Shown: in pieces, positions 1 through 12,800 of the stretch
Layout of the letters: each line of letters opens with the position of its first letter
Position numbering within the stretch: the stretch's first letter is position 1
Source: Mermis nigrescens
Lineage: Eukaryota > Nematoda > Enoplea > Mermithida > Mermithidae
NCBI GenBank assembly: GCA_036768485.1
Contig: JAVLUZ010000608.1
Span: 136,501-200,500, forward strand
Reading direction: 5' to 3'
Length of the DNA stretch: 64,000 nucleotides
Notes under the pieces: generated by a model
Seen by the model: only the letters and a program-made list of their open reading frames with translations
Databases searched by the model: none
Told to the model about the DNA's origin: nothing
Translations under genes and position numbers: made by a program

Positions 1-491
1 TTTGCTGTTTTAACGATCGAAATGGTCAAAATAGCCTTTAAAACCTTTTTTCGTGGTAATATCGGATTTTAAAAGCATTTTTAGTCCATTTCGACTGCAT
101 TATACATATCACTTTTATTTTTGAAAAATGCAAACAATTTTCAAATTCGGACGTTTTTTGAGTACAAAGTAAAGTACTTAAACGTTCTAGTCTGGCGCGA
201 AGCGTTGGAAAAATTTTTACTTTTTTGCTGCTTTTGACCTCAAAAATGATGCGGATACCGCTCCATCAGCTGAAAATCGCCGGACAGTATCCTGGCTGAC
301 CCTTCAGGGAGGTTAATACATTCATTATGTGCATGTATGGTGGTGGGGCTTTAAAAACTACATACCTTAAATTTGCCAAATTTTGGGTCAAAATCCGATT
401 TTGGCCCGAAAAATTTAGCATTTTGTGCTAAAATATGCCAAATTTTTAACTAATTTGACCAATTCTTATTACATTTCCGCATATTACGAAG
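1..491. other. Left-edge SRPRA intron with MITE remnant
   Basis: Non-coding, inferred to be intron of SRPRA. Contains a GGCGCGAAGCG hairpin motif at 194-204 and, at about 318-337, GTGCATGTATGG, which is the right end of the family B MITE described elsewhere, so much of this stretch is probably an old MITE. Confidence 0.5.
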
Positions 492-829
492 GACTCGTCG
501 AAGTCCCAAAAAACCGTAGCTTCGATGCTAGTGGCTCCCAAGCCGACCGTCAAACAAGCCCAACAACAAAAGGCGTCCAAGGAGACCCCATCGATGGCCC
601 CCTCGCTGCCAAAAGTTCAGAATAACGCCGAAGCGACGCAATGCTTGGTCAACAACGGAAAAATCGATAAATTGGTCAAATTTAAGCAAGACGACGTCAC
701 AATGGTCAACGGCAATCATAGCTGCCCCGCTGAAGCCAACATTAATTGCGCGGTCGACGACGAAATGATGAAAAAACGGGCCGAATTGTTCAAAAAACAA
801 ACGCAGGCGAAAAGTAGCAAGTTGCCAAC
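492..829 (+). CDS. SRPRA: SRPRA exon a (charged linker)
   Basis: Linker exon between the SRX and NG domains, rich in Lys, Gln and Pro. The recognisable part is its end, where [15 protein letters not shown] corresponds to the conserved KKREEF-type helix of the family linker. The start at 492 is inferred from an AG at 490-491 and the open frame; an in-frame TGA lies about 35 bases upstream. The end at 829 assumes the GTGAGA donor at 830; an alternative donor GTAGCA lies about 15 bases earlier and would change the phase. Probably preceded by the SRX exons outside the window. Confidence 0.75.
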
Positions 830-3800
830 GTGAGAAATTTTGTTAGAACATTTTATATTTTAAATTTTAAATTTTAAAATCAACTCATTTTTTGCCTAAA
901 TTCGAATAAAAAAATTTTTTAACCCATTTATTTTTATTTTTTTATTCAATTTTTAACGTATTTGCGATGGAATATTTTCAGTCAAATTTGGCTCTAATTC
1001 TGTCATTAATGCTTCTATAAAATATCGCTTCGTCGATTTATCGCGTAAATTCTGACGAAGAGGCTTGATTTTCCTGTCGGTAAATCTAAAAGGAATTTCG
1101 TTAAAAAAATCGTTTATTGTTTAATCGATTTTTCCGAAATTTTTTTCGGACAATTTTGAGTTTTCGCTCGCGAAAGATTGATTTTGCCCTATGATCGTAT
1201 TATTGTACAATTTTTCAAGAAGTTCTCGTTTTTATTCACTTATGTTCATGCATACCTCACTTTTACTTTTGTCTTTTGTTTTATTTTACTATTTACTTTT
1301 ATAATTTTGTCGTCGATTCATTTTATTTTCATTTTTCTTCATTTTTTCTACAGTTTTCTTTCATTTTTTATTTTAAATGCTTCGAATTTGTTTTCTGGTC
1401 TGGGAGGTATTTAGATTCAGGCTAAGCTATAATACCAGTCCGTCATGCCCATACATGTAAGAGGGTGGGAATGGGGGCCCCACCCAAAGTCGTTCGTCCC
1501 CCCATCCCCCAAAGCCAGAATATTTTTGACCCTCATCCCGATTTGTGGAAAAATTGACCGTTTTTGGGCTTTTTTTGGCCGTTTTTGGCCAAAAATTGGA
1601 GATTTAAAAATTTTTTGAAAATGGCCGGGTACCCCCTTCCCCAACTTTCTAGCCGTTACATGTATATACGGTCATGCCGATTTATTTTTATTAATTTTTT
1701 ATTTTGTTTTGTTCATTTTTGTATTATTATTTTTTGTCATTCATTTTCATTTTTGTATTATTTTTTATTTCCCTTATAAATTTTCGTTATATATGTATGT
1801 ACATGTTTTTAGTTGTATAGAATTTAGAAAAAGTTGTAATACCTACTTAATTTTCCGATTAATTAATTTACGTAACAACTTTTTTTGTAATAAGATAACT
1901 GTCGCTGTTTAAACCGTGCTAAAAATTCTCAGCAATTGATGACTTGGAACTATTCGAAATATCGAAAAAGCGCCGAAAAATCGGCGATATGGGGACGAAA
2001 ACACAATTTTTTGACCTTTTCTATCAGGATCTATCTATTCATGTTCATTAAATATTTCTAATAAATATAAAAAAATATAAAAAATGGAATTTCGGTTTCC
2101 TCTGGTTTAGTTTATAGATTTTGCTTGTATTGTTAAATTTTTTGGCTTTTTAAACATTTACACTATTTTGACTTTTTTCGTTGGAGCAATAATTGAATTA
2201 CCTTTTGATTTCATAAATTCAAATAGGTTAAATTTTTTTATTTGATTGAATTTTAATTTTTTAAATTTGAGTCGCCCCCTGGTTGAATTCTGCCAAAATT
2301 TTGTTTCACATTAATTCTTGCAAAGTCTTTGGAATGATCAAAAAAATTGCAACTTCTGTCGTCTCCGCTTTACAAAATGAACCATTTTTCCCTCTAAACC
2401 GAAATCTGACATTTTTTGTTTCATTTATGTACAATCGAAAATCGGGCGAGATAATTATTTCTTGATGCTTTAAATTTTTAGGCTGATATTCTTGTTATTT
2501 ACGATTTCCACTTTTTTGAATGAATTTTAAATTTTTTATCTAATTTTTAATTTTTGAAGTATTTTTAAATTATTTTTAGCAATTATTTCTATCCTTTTTA
2601 ATTTTATATTTTGGAATAAAATTGAATTTCTTAAGGAAACGTTCGTTTACACACAATTTTTAGCATAGTTGAACCGATTTTTTCTTAAGCTGTTTCGTTT
2701 TTTTCACTTTTCAGCAAAGCGAACGCCGAGAAGCCGAAAAAAACGAAAAGAGGGCCGCCGTTGGGACTTTTCGGGCACCAAAGAAGACGAGGCTTTGTTG
2801 GATTTTAGCAAAACGACCGACAAAAAAACCGACTGCCAAAATTTAGGCGTTCAGAACGTCGACTCGCCCGACGAACGAGTGTTCTTGGACAAAAATGTTA
2901 GTGTAAAGTCAATTGTAAAGTGTAAAGTCGTTTTACTAGTGTAGACTGTGTAAAGTCATTTTAGCGTAAATTAGAAAAAAATCTCGATTTATTCAAAATA
3001 ATAGTGATGAAAAGTTTAAGGTAATTTTTTGTATTGTAAGCTGTGGGAATTCACCTTAGTGGAAACTGTGTTAAGTCATTTTAATGTAAATGCTATTAAT
3101 TTTCTTTCAATATACAGTACGTAGTAGGAAATGGAAATCTTCTAATTGTTTCTAACGTCTTCATTTTTAATCAAATTTTGTCATTTTATAAATATTTTTG
3201 CAAATACTTCAATTTTTCAAATTTTCAATGACTTTCAATTTTTTTAAATATTTTTTGTCCTAATTTATATATTTTGTTTAATATTTATACAATTTTGTAT
3301 TTTTATCTATATTTTTGAACTTGAAAAACGTGATTTTATATCTCATATTTTTAATTTTTAAAATATTCTTCATAATGTATTTTATTGTATGTATGTTTGA
3401 CTGCAAATTTGTGTTTCAGTGCGTTTAAATGCCTCCAGTTTACATTTTTTTAAATATGCGAACTTGTTGAAAAATAATTTATCCACTTCATTTACATAGA
3501 ATGGATTTGAAAAAAATTTAAAAACCTAAAATTATAATTTTCTGACGTTTTGGAAAAATATTTTTTGCATAAATTTGTAAATAATTGAAAAAAGTAGTCG
3601 AAAACTAAAATAAAAATATAAGATATCAAGCATACGCTCAAAATCCTTACAAATATACAAGGTTGCCCCAAAAGTTTGTTATAGCTGTCTAATACATAAC
3701 TATTTTTCTATCACAGTTATCAATACGCGGTTTTTTGCTCGTTATTCTGCAACTTCTGCTCTACATCACTGAACTCGTAATTTCTCATCTTTTTTTCCGT

Positions 3801-6800
3801 TTTCCAGTAAAACAATTTTCTTCTATCATATATTAAAAATGGATGAAAAATACTGGAAGAATAAGCCCTGAATAGAAAGTCCTGTGACTTCATTCATCAA
3901 GTAATTATGTTACATAAAGTCTATAATATAGGGTCTTTAAGGTTAGCTTAAAGACGGGCTTTTTCACCCACACTTTAGTATTACCCGCACGTCAGAGACG
4001 TGTTTCTCGCTGAGATACCGCAAGGGGTCGCGACTCCCAAGGGCTTTAACCTTCGCCACACAAGTGCAGCTTTCCATTCATCGACCCCGGAGGGATGAAA
4101 GGCTGGATTGACCTGCCGAAAAGAACTGCGTCAACGTGGTTTCGAACCTAGAACCTTGCGATCCGTAGCTTTAAGTGTTTACCACTCGGCGTCTCTCAGC
4201 TTCATAGGGTCTTTATAAAGCACTTTTTTAAAATGTTTCTTGTTTATGAAACGAGCATTTGTTATAAAGCAAATTTTTTGTCAAAGTCAGCAAAAATTGA
4301 GTTTTAGCGAAAAATGCAGCACTAGAAAGAGAAAAAGTGAATCACAATGGGATTTTTGCTAATGCATCCATGAAAGTCACAAACTGTCTTTGTTTTACCG
4401 AAAGTTTGAGATGAATTGCTAATCAGTGCCTAAGCTGCGACAAGATAAAAGCCAAAGAAGAAGTGGAGTTTTCTAAATAATTTCCCAGAAATGGCAGAAA
4501 AGGATAGAAAAAAATGGTCATCCGAGTAATGTATAGCAGAAGTTGCGTCACTGATGTGCAAAAAACGGCATGTTGATATCTCGTATATATACAGAAACAC
4601 TTATTAGACAGCTAAAACAAAAATTCTGTAAATTATAAAAATTTGAATAAGGATAGGATAGATATGCACTTTTTAGTGAAAAATATTTATGTAAATAATA
4701 ATGCATAAGTATATAGCCGCGAATGAGCAATCAATTTGAAAAAAATGGGAATTTGACTTTCAGTTCTTTAACTGACGCTTAAATGAATTTAAAATATTTA
4801 TTTTGAATTTTTTAACAGTTTTCCAAGCTGGACATTTGAATTTAATTTTAAAATCACATGTTCTCGCAGAAAAATATGGTTGGAAAGATGCACGGCGAAC
4901 TGAAGGGTTTCAAAACGGACGAAAGCAGTGATTCGGAAGATTTGGAAGAATCGGAGCCAACGAATGAAATTGAAAATGAGAAGGAAAAAACGAGCTATAT
5001 TGCTTTTAATACCTTTTTTCTCCACCCACATATCCAATATTTCTAGGGCATATTGTAATAGTAGAAAGAATCTTTAGGTATACTGTGATAATAAAAAAAT
5101 TTTTGAGCATACTGTGAAAACTATATATAAAAAATCTGAAGCATTTACTCAAGTCCAAAAAATTTGAGGTATACTGTAATAGCCGAACATGGTAGAGGAT
5201 ATTTTAATGGTAAAAACATCTTTACGGTATACTGTGATAGTTAAAAAAGTCGCGGGAAATATGCTGAAAAATCCTGGGTCCCTGAGTACGTATTTTCCTG
5301 GAATGGGTTTTGTAAGACCCGAATTTTTCGGCCACAAAATGATAATTTTAATTTTTTAAATTCGATTTATAACTTTTATTAGTTTTAAATTAGGTTTCTA
5401 ACTTTGCTTTTCGTTCGTATCATTTTCGATCAAATTTTCTTATCAGCTCCTGTTTATGTTTTTTTTATTTATTTAAACTATTTTGCTTCAATGTAATTTA
5501 CTCTTTAATGCTTTATTTTGTATAATTATATTCCTATTTTATAAAAATATTTTTTAAACAATTTTTCAGGTTTATTCCAATTTTTTCCTTAGATTCAATA
5601 AGGTTTGGACGAATTTTTGTTTAGCTTTCTAATAGTTTTCTTCTATGTATTAAAAATAGAAATATCCATAATATTAAATTTTAGGTAGAATGAGGTGGAC
5701 CAGTGGCGGATCCAGGATTTTCCTAAGGGGGCTGTACCCCTAAGGGGGCGGAACCATGACTTGGGCGGAAAATTAGCCGTTTTGACCCAAAAATCGCTAA
5801 AAATCGCTCAAAAATCCTTAATTTGCGCACTATTTTGGGCCAATGGGGGAGGGCGGCCGCCCCACCCCCGCCCCCTTAAATCCGCCTTTGAGGTGGACGG
5901 TTTTAATTATGTAGCTAATATTTATTTATTTACATATTATGCAGCAGCTTAAGAAACAATTAGAATTGAGAATCAAATTAAAAAGAAGAATTAATAATTA
6001 AGAAGAATTAACAATTAAGAATCAGGAATCAAGAAATTCAAATCAAGAAATTAAATTAAAAAAATTAAGATTATGAATAAAATCAAAAACTTTAGCTAGT
6101 TCGTCAGCTAATTTGTTTCTCATGGATAATTTAAACTACGGTATACAGACATAAATGTAAATTATGAAAATAATGCATATTGTATGTAAAGTACGTAGTA
6201 TTCAGCGTAATAAAATTTTTATTTCCTGTTGCTTTACATATGCGACTCCTCCTTTTCTCTCTGTCTACCTACCCAATATTTCTAGGGCATTTTGTACTGC
6301 GAGACTAGAAGCTTGTTAACACAACGTAAATTCAGTAAGATTAATTAATCGATAGTGTAAAGGAGTCGACCAATTTTTTTGTGTTGGCAAAACGCCAACC
6401 AATCTTTTTTTTGCGAAAATACGATCACGGTTACTGTAAGTTTTCTCTCCGACTATACGCCGAACCTGTATTTTTGATGTCATATTAAAATTACTAACCC
6501 TTGGGGGACGCTTGGTATACAAAAATCAATGATACGTATATAAACAAATTTTATAAATCGTTAGATAATGATCAAAAACGATGGACAATTAATAAATATA
6601 AATAATATCACGCTTTCATGAAGCTTCTTTCACGTTCTAATCATGGATGCCGAGTTTTTATTCATGTACTTTACGGAACTTAATTGAATTTCAATACGCG
6701 CAGATTGCTTTACATATTTAATCGAGTACAGCACTGATACAGTTTATCTTCATAATGAAATTGTAATTTTATTTTCCTAATTTTCTTATAATTTTGTATT

Positions 6801-9800
6801 TTTTAGATTTTTTTGCCTTATTTTATATTTTTATATCATTTTGTATGAAATTCTCTTTGTTAATTTTTATGTGATTTTTTAAATTTATCTTTGAATTTTG
6901 AATTGTTTTTAATTTTTAATTCAAATTTCTAAATTCTATTTTGTCTTTTGAAGAATCTAAAAACCATTTTAGCTAATATTTCCGACATTTTTGTTATACA
7001 TTGGTCAAAAATCTGATTTTCGCGCCATTTAATTTTGATAAATCTGGAAGAAATTGGGGAAAATTTTCTAGTGAATTTTTTAGGGAGCAGGGAGATAGAT
7101 ATACAGCAACTAATTTTTTGGGCTTGCTCGCAAAAACAATTTTTTCTATCTTGATTTATTCATTATATCTACATTTTATTTTACGATATTTTCAGTTTAT
7201 TTCTTATTTTATCTTACATCTCATTTTACCATATATTTTATTTCTCAGTTTATTTAACATTTTTTCTAAATAAATTTATTCTATTTTTACCTGTCTCATG
7301 TTGAATACTGTTACATAAGTTGTTCATGATTGCATTGTAACTTTTTCCACTTCGTTTTTCAGCTTTCTAAGTGAATCTTTGAAACAAAACCGACGAAATT
7401 CAAAATTTAATGAGAGCAATTTAATCTTTAAATACGATTTTATGCAGCGATGTAAAGTGAATAGCTTTCGCATTAAGTAGAAGTGCATGCAGCAAGCAGT
7501 TGTGCACGTGGGGTTTGAGAGTGAGGTAGAATTTCTCGGGACAGGTATGGTAAGATTAAGGTCCGACACGGACAAAAATTACGGTTTGTTTTCGCGAAAA
7601 TAATTCAAATCGACCAAAGCCTGAGAATTCGTGTAATTATTGCACTTTTCAAACCTTTCCACTTATTTTTTGTAAAATCATTTGGCTAGAAAAAACTCGA
7701 CGAACCCCTGACCAGACGGACATAGACCGTAAATCCTATTCTGACTCAAAGATACCATTCTACAACGATTATTTTCTGGCGCAAACTTGTTGGCTTCATT
7801 GATTGAACTAAGACTAAATTCCATTAGTTTATTGTTTCGAAACGATTAAATTCCTTAGTTCTTCGACATCTATAACGAAATCAAAGTCTGACTGGTGGAA
7901 CTACATCAGTCTCTCAATCATTTTCGCAATCATTCAGTGCAACAAGTTGCATCCAACAACAATATTAAAATTTTCAGGCCGGTGCCGGGGCCAGCCTAGC
8001 CCCGGTCCGGGGCCTGGGCCAGGTACGTATCTCTGTGGGAATGGGGGGTTTGGACCCCCCTCCGAAATTCAGAAAAATCGGAAAAATAGGATTTTTTGAA
8101 CGTTATTTTTTGCTATTTTTGGCCTTTTTTGGGCTTATTCTTACCAAAATTGGTGTTGATCCCCCCAAAATATAGCAACCAGCTACGTGCCTGGCCTGGG
8201 CCAGGCTCCGATATAGCTCTAATATAAATTGATTAATGATAGAGTTATGTGTGCATGTAAAGTTAATATCTATAGTGCTCGCCGCTAAATTTGAAGAATG
8301 AAGAACCGATTGAGTTTATTTAGGAACGCTCTAATACGATTAAAATCAATATAATCTAAATTAATAAAATCAATGTGATACGTTTTTATGTACGTAATAT
8401 GGGCACTCGCTTCGCAGCTATAAGCCGACTAGCAAAAGTGGCGGAGTTTTCGGCGTTTTTTCGGCATTCAAGTCGTTGGTCGGCAATAAGAAATTAACGG
8501 CTGACGATATCCAGCCGGCTTTAGACAAAATGAAAGAGCATTTGATAGGTGTGTGCACTACGCGTAATTAGGATTTTTAATAGGAATTTTCTATTAAATT
8601 TTTTACCCTCCCCCGATTTTTGAAAAAATTGCATTTTTCTTGCCATTTTAACGTCCTTTTTTGCCTTTTTTGGATAAAAATTCAAGGTCGTATATGTACG
8701 TAGGCGGGCAGCACCAAATTTTTAGCAGGGGTCGCAAGATTTTTTAAAGGTCAAAAAATGGTCTCAAAAATGGTGGTATGGCGAAAAAACACCATTTTTC
8801 AACGTTTCTCGTCGAGCACTATCCATTAGCATCAAAAAATTGCGAGAAAAAAACTTAAAAAATTTCAAAAATTCAATTCTTGGGGTTGTGTACCCTGGAC
8901 CACACCCATCCCCACGCCCACGTGTGATCGTATACCCCTGTCTAAATGCTACCTCCTCCGATAATTTTTACTTACCCGTCTTCTCGTCTAAAAATGGCCG
9001 GCTATCCTCTTCGATAGTTTTGAATTGTGATGTGCGGGTGTGTGCTATCCTTATCAACCTTTTAACTTCATCATCGTGAAACTATGGTTTTCAATATTCT
9101 TCAATTTGATTTTTGTGTTCACATATACATATTTTCCTTGGTATACAAAATTTTGATGGTCTTGTTGAAATTGCTGAAAATAATCGAAATTGATGTTTTT
9201 ATCATATCAGTACTACGTTTGAAAATTGAGCTTTTTACACGTGCTATCGTTTTAGCTCAAAAATTTGGAATATGTCATCGTTTTAAGGTGATTTAAGCGA
9301 CCGTATTTTTGATCCGTTACTTATAACAATTATTTTATATAAAATTTTTAACTTCCATAAACAATGAAAAACATCGTTTTTTATCAAAATTTTATGAATA
9401 ATGATGTTTTAAAATGCTTCTAACGAAAGAGCGTTCGGAAATAGATGTTTTTTCCTGAAGAAAGCTATTCCTTTATTCGTATAATGTCGTTTTTGATAAA
9501 ATTTTTTAATTATACGATTAATAATTTATTACAACTTACTCTAAATTGAATATTATTTCATTGCTCTTTCTTGAAACATAAAAAATATTCTTCTTTTCAC
9601 ATTAATATGTGTACATATTTCGAGTGTACTTAAATAGTTTCATTTTGAGCCAACTTCGTACATCAAAAAGCAATTGATTTTCCTAGAAATTCTGGAAAAT
9701 AGCTGCCTACCTTTATTGTATTTTTAGTTCAATGCTGTGCTTTTTAATTATTTTCAATTATATTACTAAAAGATTAATGTATATAAGTCAAAATATTTTA

Positions 9801-12800
9801 ATACGCTCAATTATATTTTTTCCTTGAAAATTTTAGCCAAGAACGTTGCCGCGGACATTGCTTCGAAATTATGTCAATCGCTTCTGGTAAAATTGGATGG
9901 GAAAGTCATCGGATCGTTTAGTGGTACGCTAAGAAGTACTTTTAAACCGAATAATAGAGTAAACCAGTAATTTTTTATTTGTATTCCTCTGCCGCTTACG
10001 CCCTAAGGCTATTTTGATTTTCGTAGTTGGATAAGTAGACGTTCAAAGCGCTTAAGAGCCACTTTACACTGAAACAAACAGTGTAAACAACTTGCACTCA
10101 AAATCCAGAATCTTGTTTGTTAAGGATTCGCTTAAAAACTCAAATGAATGCAATAATTTGAAAAAATAATGTTGAGTTCGCTTTTTTCCTATTTCTGCTT
10201 GCTCGATTCTCTTTACGCATTTATGCTTTTCCTTTTTGTTTCTGCGTTTCTATATAAATTTCTGTCATTTTTAGTTTGATTTCGTGCTATTTTTCTGTGA
10301 TTAGTGATACTGGATGACTTTTGTTTCGAATTCCTTAAATATATGGGAAAATGTTCATGTATGATTCTATTAATAGAAAAATAACTTGATTTTCGATTGA
10401 TCGTACGGATTGTTACTTTTTTGTATTTGTTTGACTATTCGAGTCTATTTTAAAAAGTTCTCCTGTTAATTATTATTCTACCTGTAGATTTAGTGTTTCA
10501 TTTAGACTTTAATATGTTTGAAATGAATAATTTCAATTGCATACGTTCGGTACTAATCAGTAATCCATGGGTTACTTTTATTAACCCGTCGTGTTTATGT
10601 TTATTTATGTAGTTAAATTTTCGATAGAATTAAGTAGAATAATAGAATGTTTATTACAAATCGTTATTCATTAATTATTATTCTTATTAATTATAGAAAA
10701 TTATGTAGGGCGCATTAGTTGCGGCATCCTTTTTACGTTGCTTATTACGTTTTTATGACCTCTAATAATCACGTTACATGTAAAATATATATCCGAATTG
10801 GCGCGTATTATTTTATTGGCCAATTTCAGCATTGCATTCGGAATGAAAAAATATAAATTTCAGGATTAATGGTTGCTGGCAAGTTCGTGCACGTCCATCG
10901 AATGAGTATTGGGCACTGTACAATGTATATAATTTATCAAGTAGTGTAAACAATAGATATGTAAGGTAATTAACCGATCATCGCTTGGAGGTAATTAGGC
11001 GATCATTGAGTAGACTAGTCTACAGTGCACTTTATTTAGTAGTGTAAACAATAAATAAGGTAAACAAATAAATACTGTAAACAAATCCCTTTATTGCTCA
11101 AGGCGTACTAGCGACTGTCAAGACTACATTGCGAGAAACACTGGTGCAACTTTTGTCGCCTAAACGACGAGTCGACGTTTTGCGCGATATAATGGAAGCC
11201 AAGAGTCAGCGCAGACCCTATTCCATCGCGTTTTGCGGTGTAAACGGCGTGGGAAAATCGACCAATTTGGCTAAAGTACAATGCTATTCAGATCGTCTAC
11301 ACTCGATTTACTGCCATTTATTTTTATTATTAATTTATTCATTCATCTATTCATTTGCTTTACAGCCTTGCATTTGCGATTTTGTTCGTTTGCTTTACAC
11401 TTTGGCGTCATTTCAAGTTCGCTTTTGTGGATAGTTTTTTGGGAATTTTTCCGAAAAGTTCAAGAATGCGTGTCTCTAAAAATATGTGCATACTAATTAT
11501 CTGACGATCTTCCACTTTAAAGGCGAATTACGTGAATTACGTAGTACACTATAGTATGCAAGTTATATGCGCGCATATCTATCTACGGTTTTAGCCACGA
11601 AATTTGAAGACTTAATTAATAAATAGTTTTTGTACCTACAGTGCTCGCCATAAATTTGAACAATAAAGAACCGATTGCGTTTATTTAGGAATGCTTTTTC
11701 ACTACCTATTCGCCGGGACCTAAAGAGTATGCTAGCATGCTTTATATACTTTGAGAAAATGCGATCCAAACAGCGCGAAGCGCTGGTTAGCTTTAAGAAA
11801 AAGCGACCTAAACGCTTAGATCGGACCGCGACGACTCAGCGTGCGTAGAGCATATTAATATTGATTATACTCGTGCAATTCATATGCATATGATATTGTG
11901 TATATATTGCGCACACGCGCTCCGTTATCATGCGTCTATTTAAGGACGCGCGCCAAGTCAGAAACAAACTGACCTAAGCGTTTAGGCCTCGTTTTCTCGA
12001 AGTAGAGCATGTCAGGATGCTCTTTAGGTCTCCAGTGATTAGGTCGTGAAAAAGCGTTCCTGAATAAATTCATTCGGTTCTTTATTTTTCAAATTTCATA
12101 ACGAAGACTGTATATGACATTTTTATCCGTCATCTGGAGCGTGAAAGCTATGGCTTTATTCGAAACTTATCCGACATATTTATTCATGCGTCCCACTTTA
12201 CATTTTGGAGCTGTACACTTATTTAAGAATTTGATCTACTTAACACCTTGGAGTTTTACATTTTGAAACCCTGTTTTTTTTACTGAAGAACGTGTTCCGC
12301 TTTACACGATGGACGTTCCGCACGTTTCTTAGAACGTGTTCTTCTTTACAATTTGAAAATATTAGGAAAAGTTATCTTCTTTACACCTTGAAACTTGATG
12401 TTCCATTGAAGAATAATATCTATGTACCTTATACGTTGAAATTTTACACTTAGATCTACTTTACACCTTGAAACTTTATTTTAATTAAAAATGTGTTTTA
12501 CTTTACTTTTTGAAACTGTAAATTTTATTAAAGATAACGTTTTGGCTCAACGAAAACAATTGTAAAGTAATGATCGCTGCGTGCGACACGTTTAGAGCCG
12601 GTGCCGTCGAACAATTGCGAACGCACATGCGCCACTTGAATGCTTTACACCCGGGCATGGTTTCGTTGTACGAACAGGGTTATGGTAAAGACGCGGCTGG
12701 TGTTGCGTCCCAGGCTATCGCTTTTGGTAAAATATTTAAATTTTGGCATTTTTTCAATAATTTTCGTAATTTATTTTTGTATTTGTAATTTGGACTAATT

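Larger units (their letters stand above)
4995..8417. other. SRPRA intron c-d
   Basis: Long intron holding a minisatellite, hAT-like MITE E1 (5701-5890), MITE F1 (8020-8193) and a partial Tc1-type MITE (8273-8340). The remainder, including AATTAAGA-type simple sequence at 5960-6080, holds nothing I can assign. Confidence 0.7.
11276..12533. other. SRPRA intron f-g
   Basis: Contains a full-length family G MITE (11639-12110), then a degenerate tandem array at about 12210-12530 built on CTTTACACCTTGAAACTT-like units. Confidence 0.7.
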
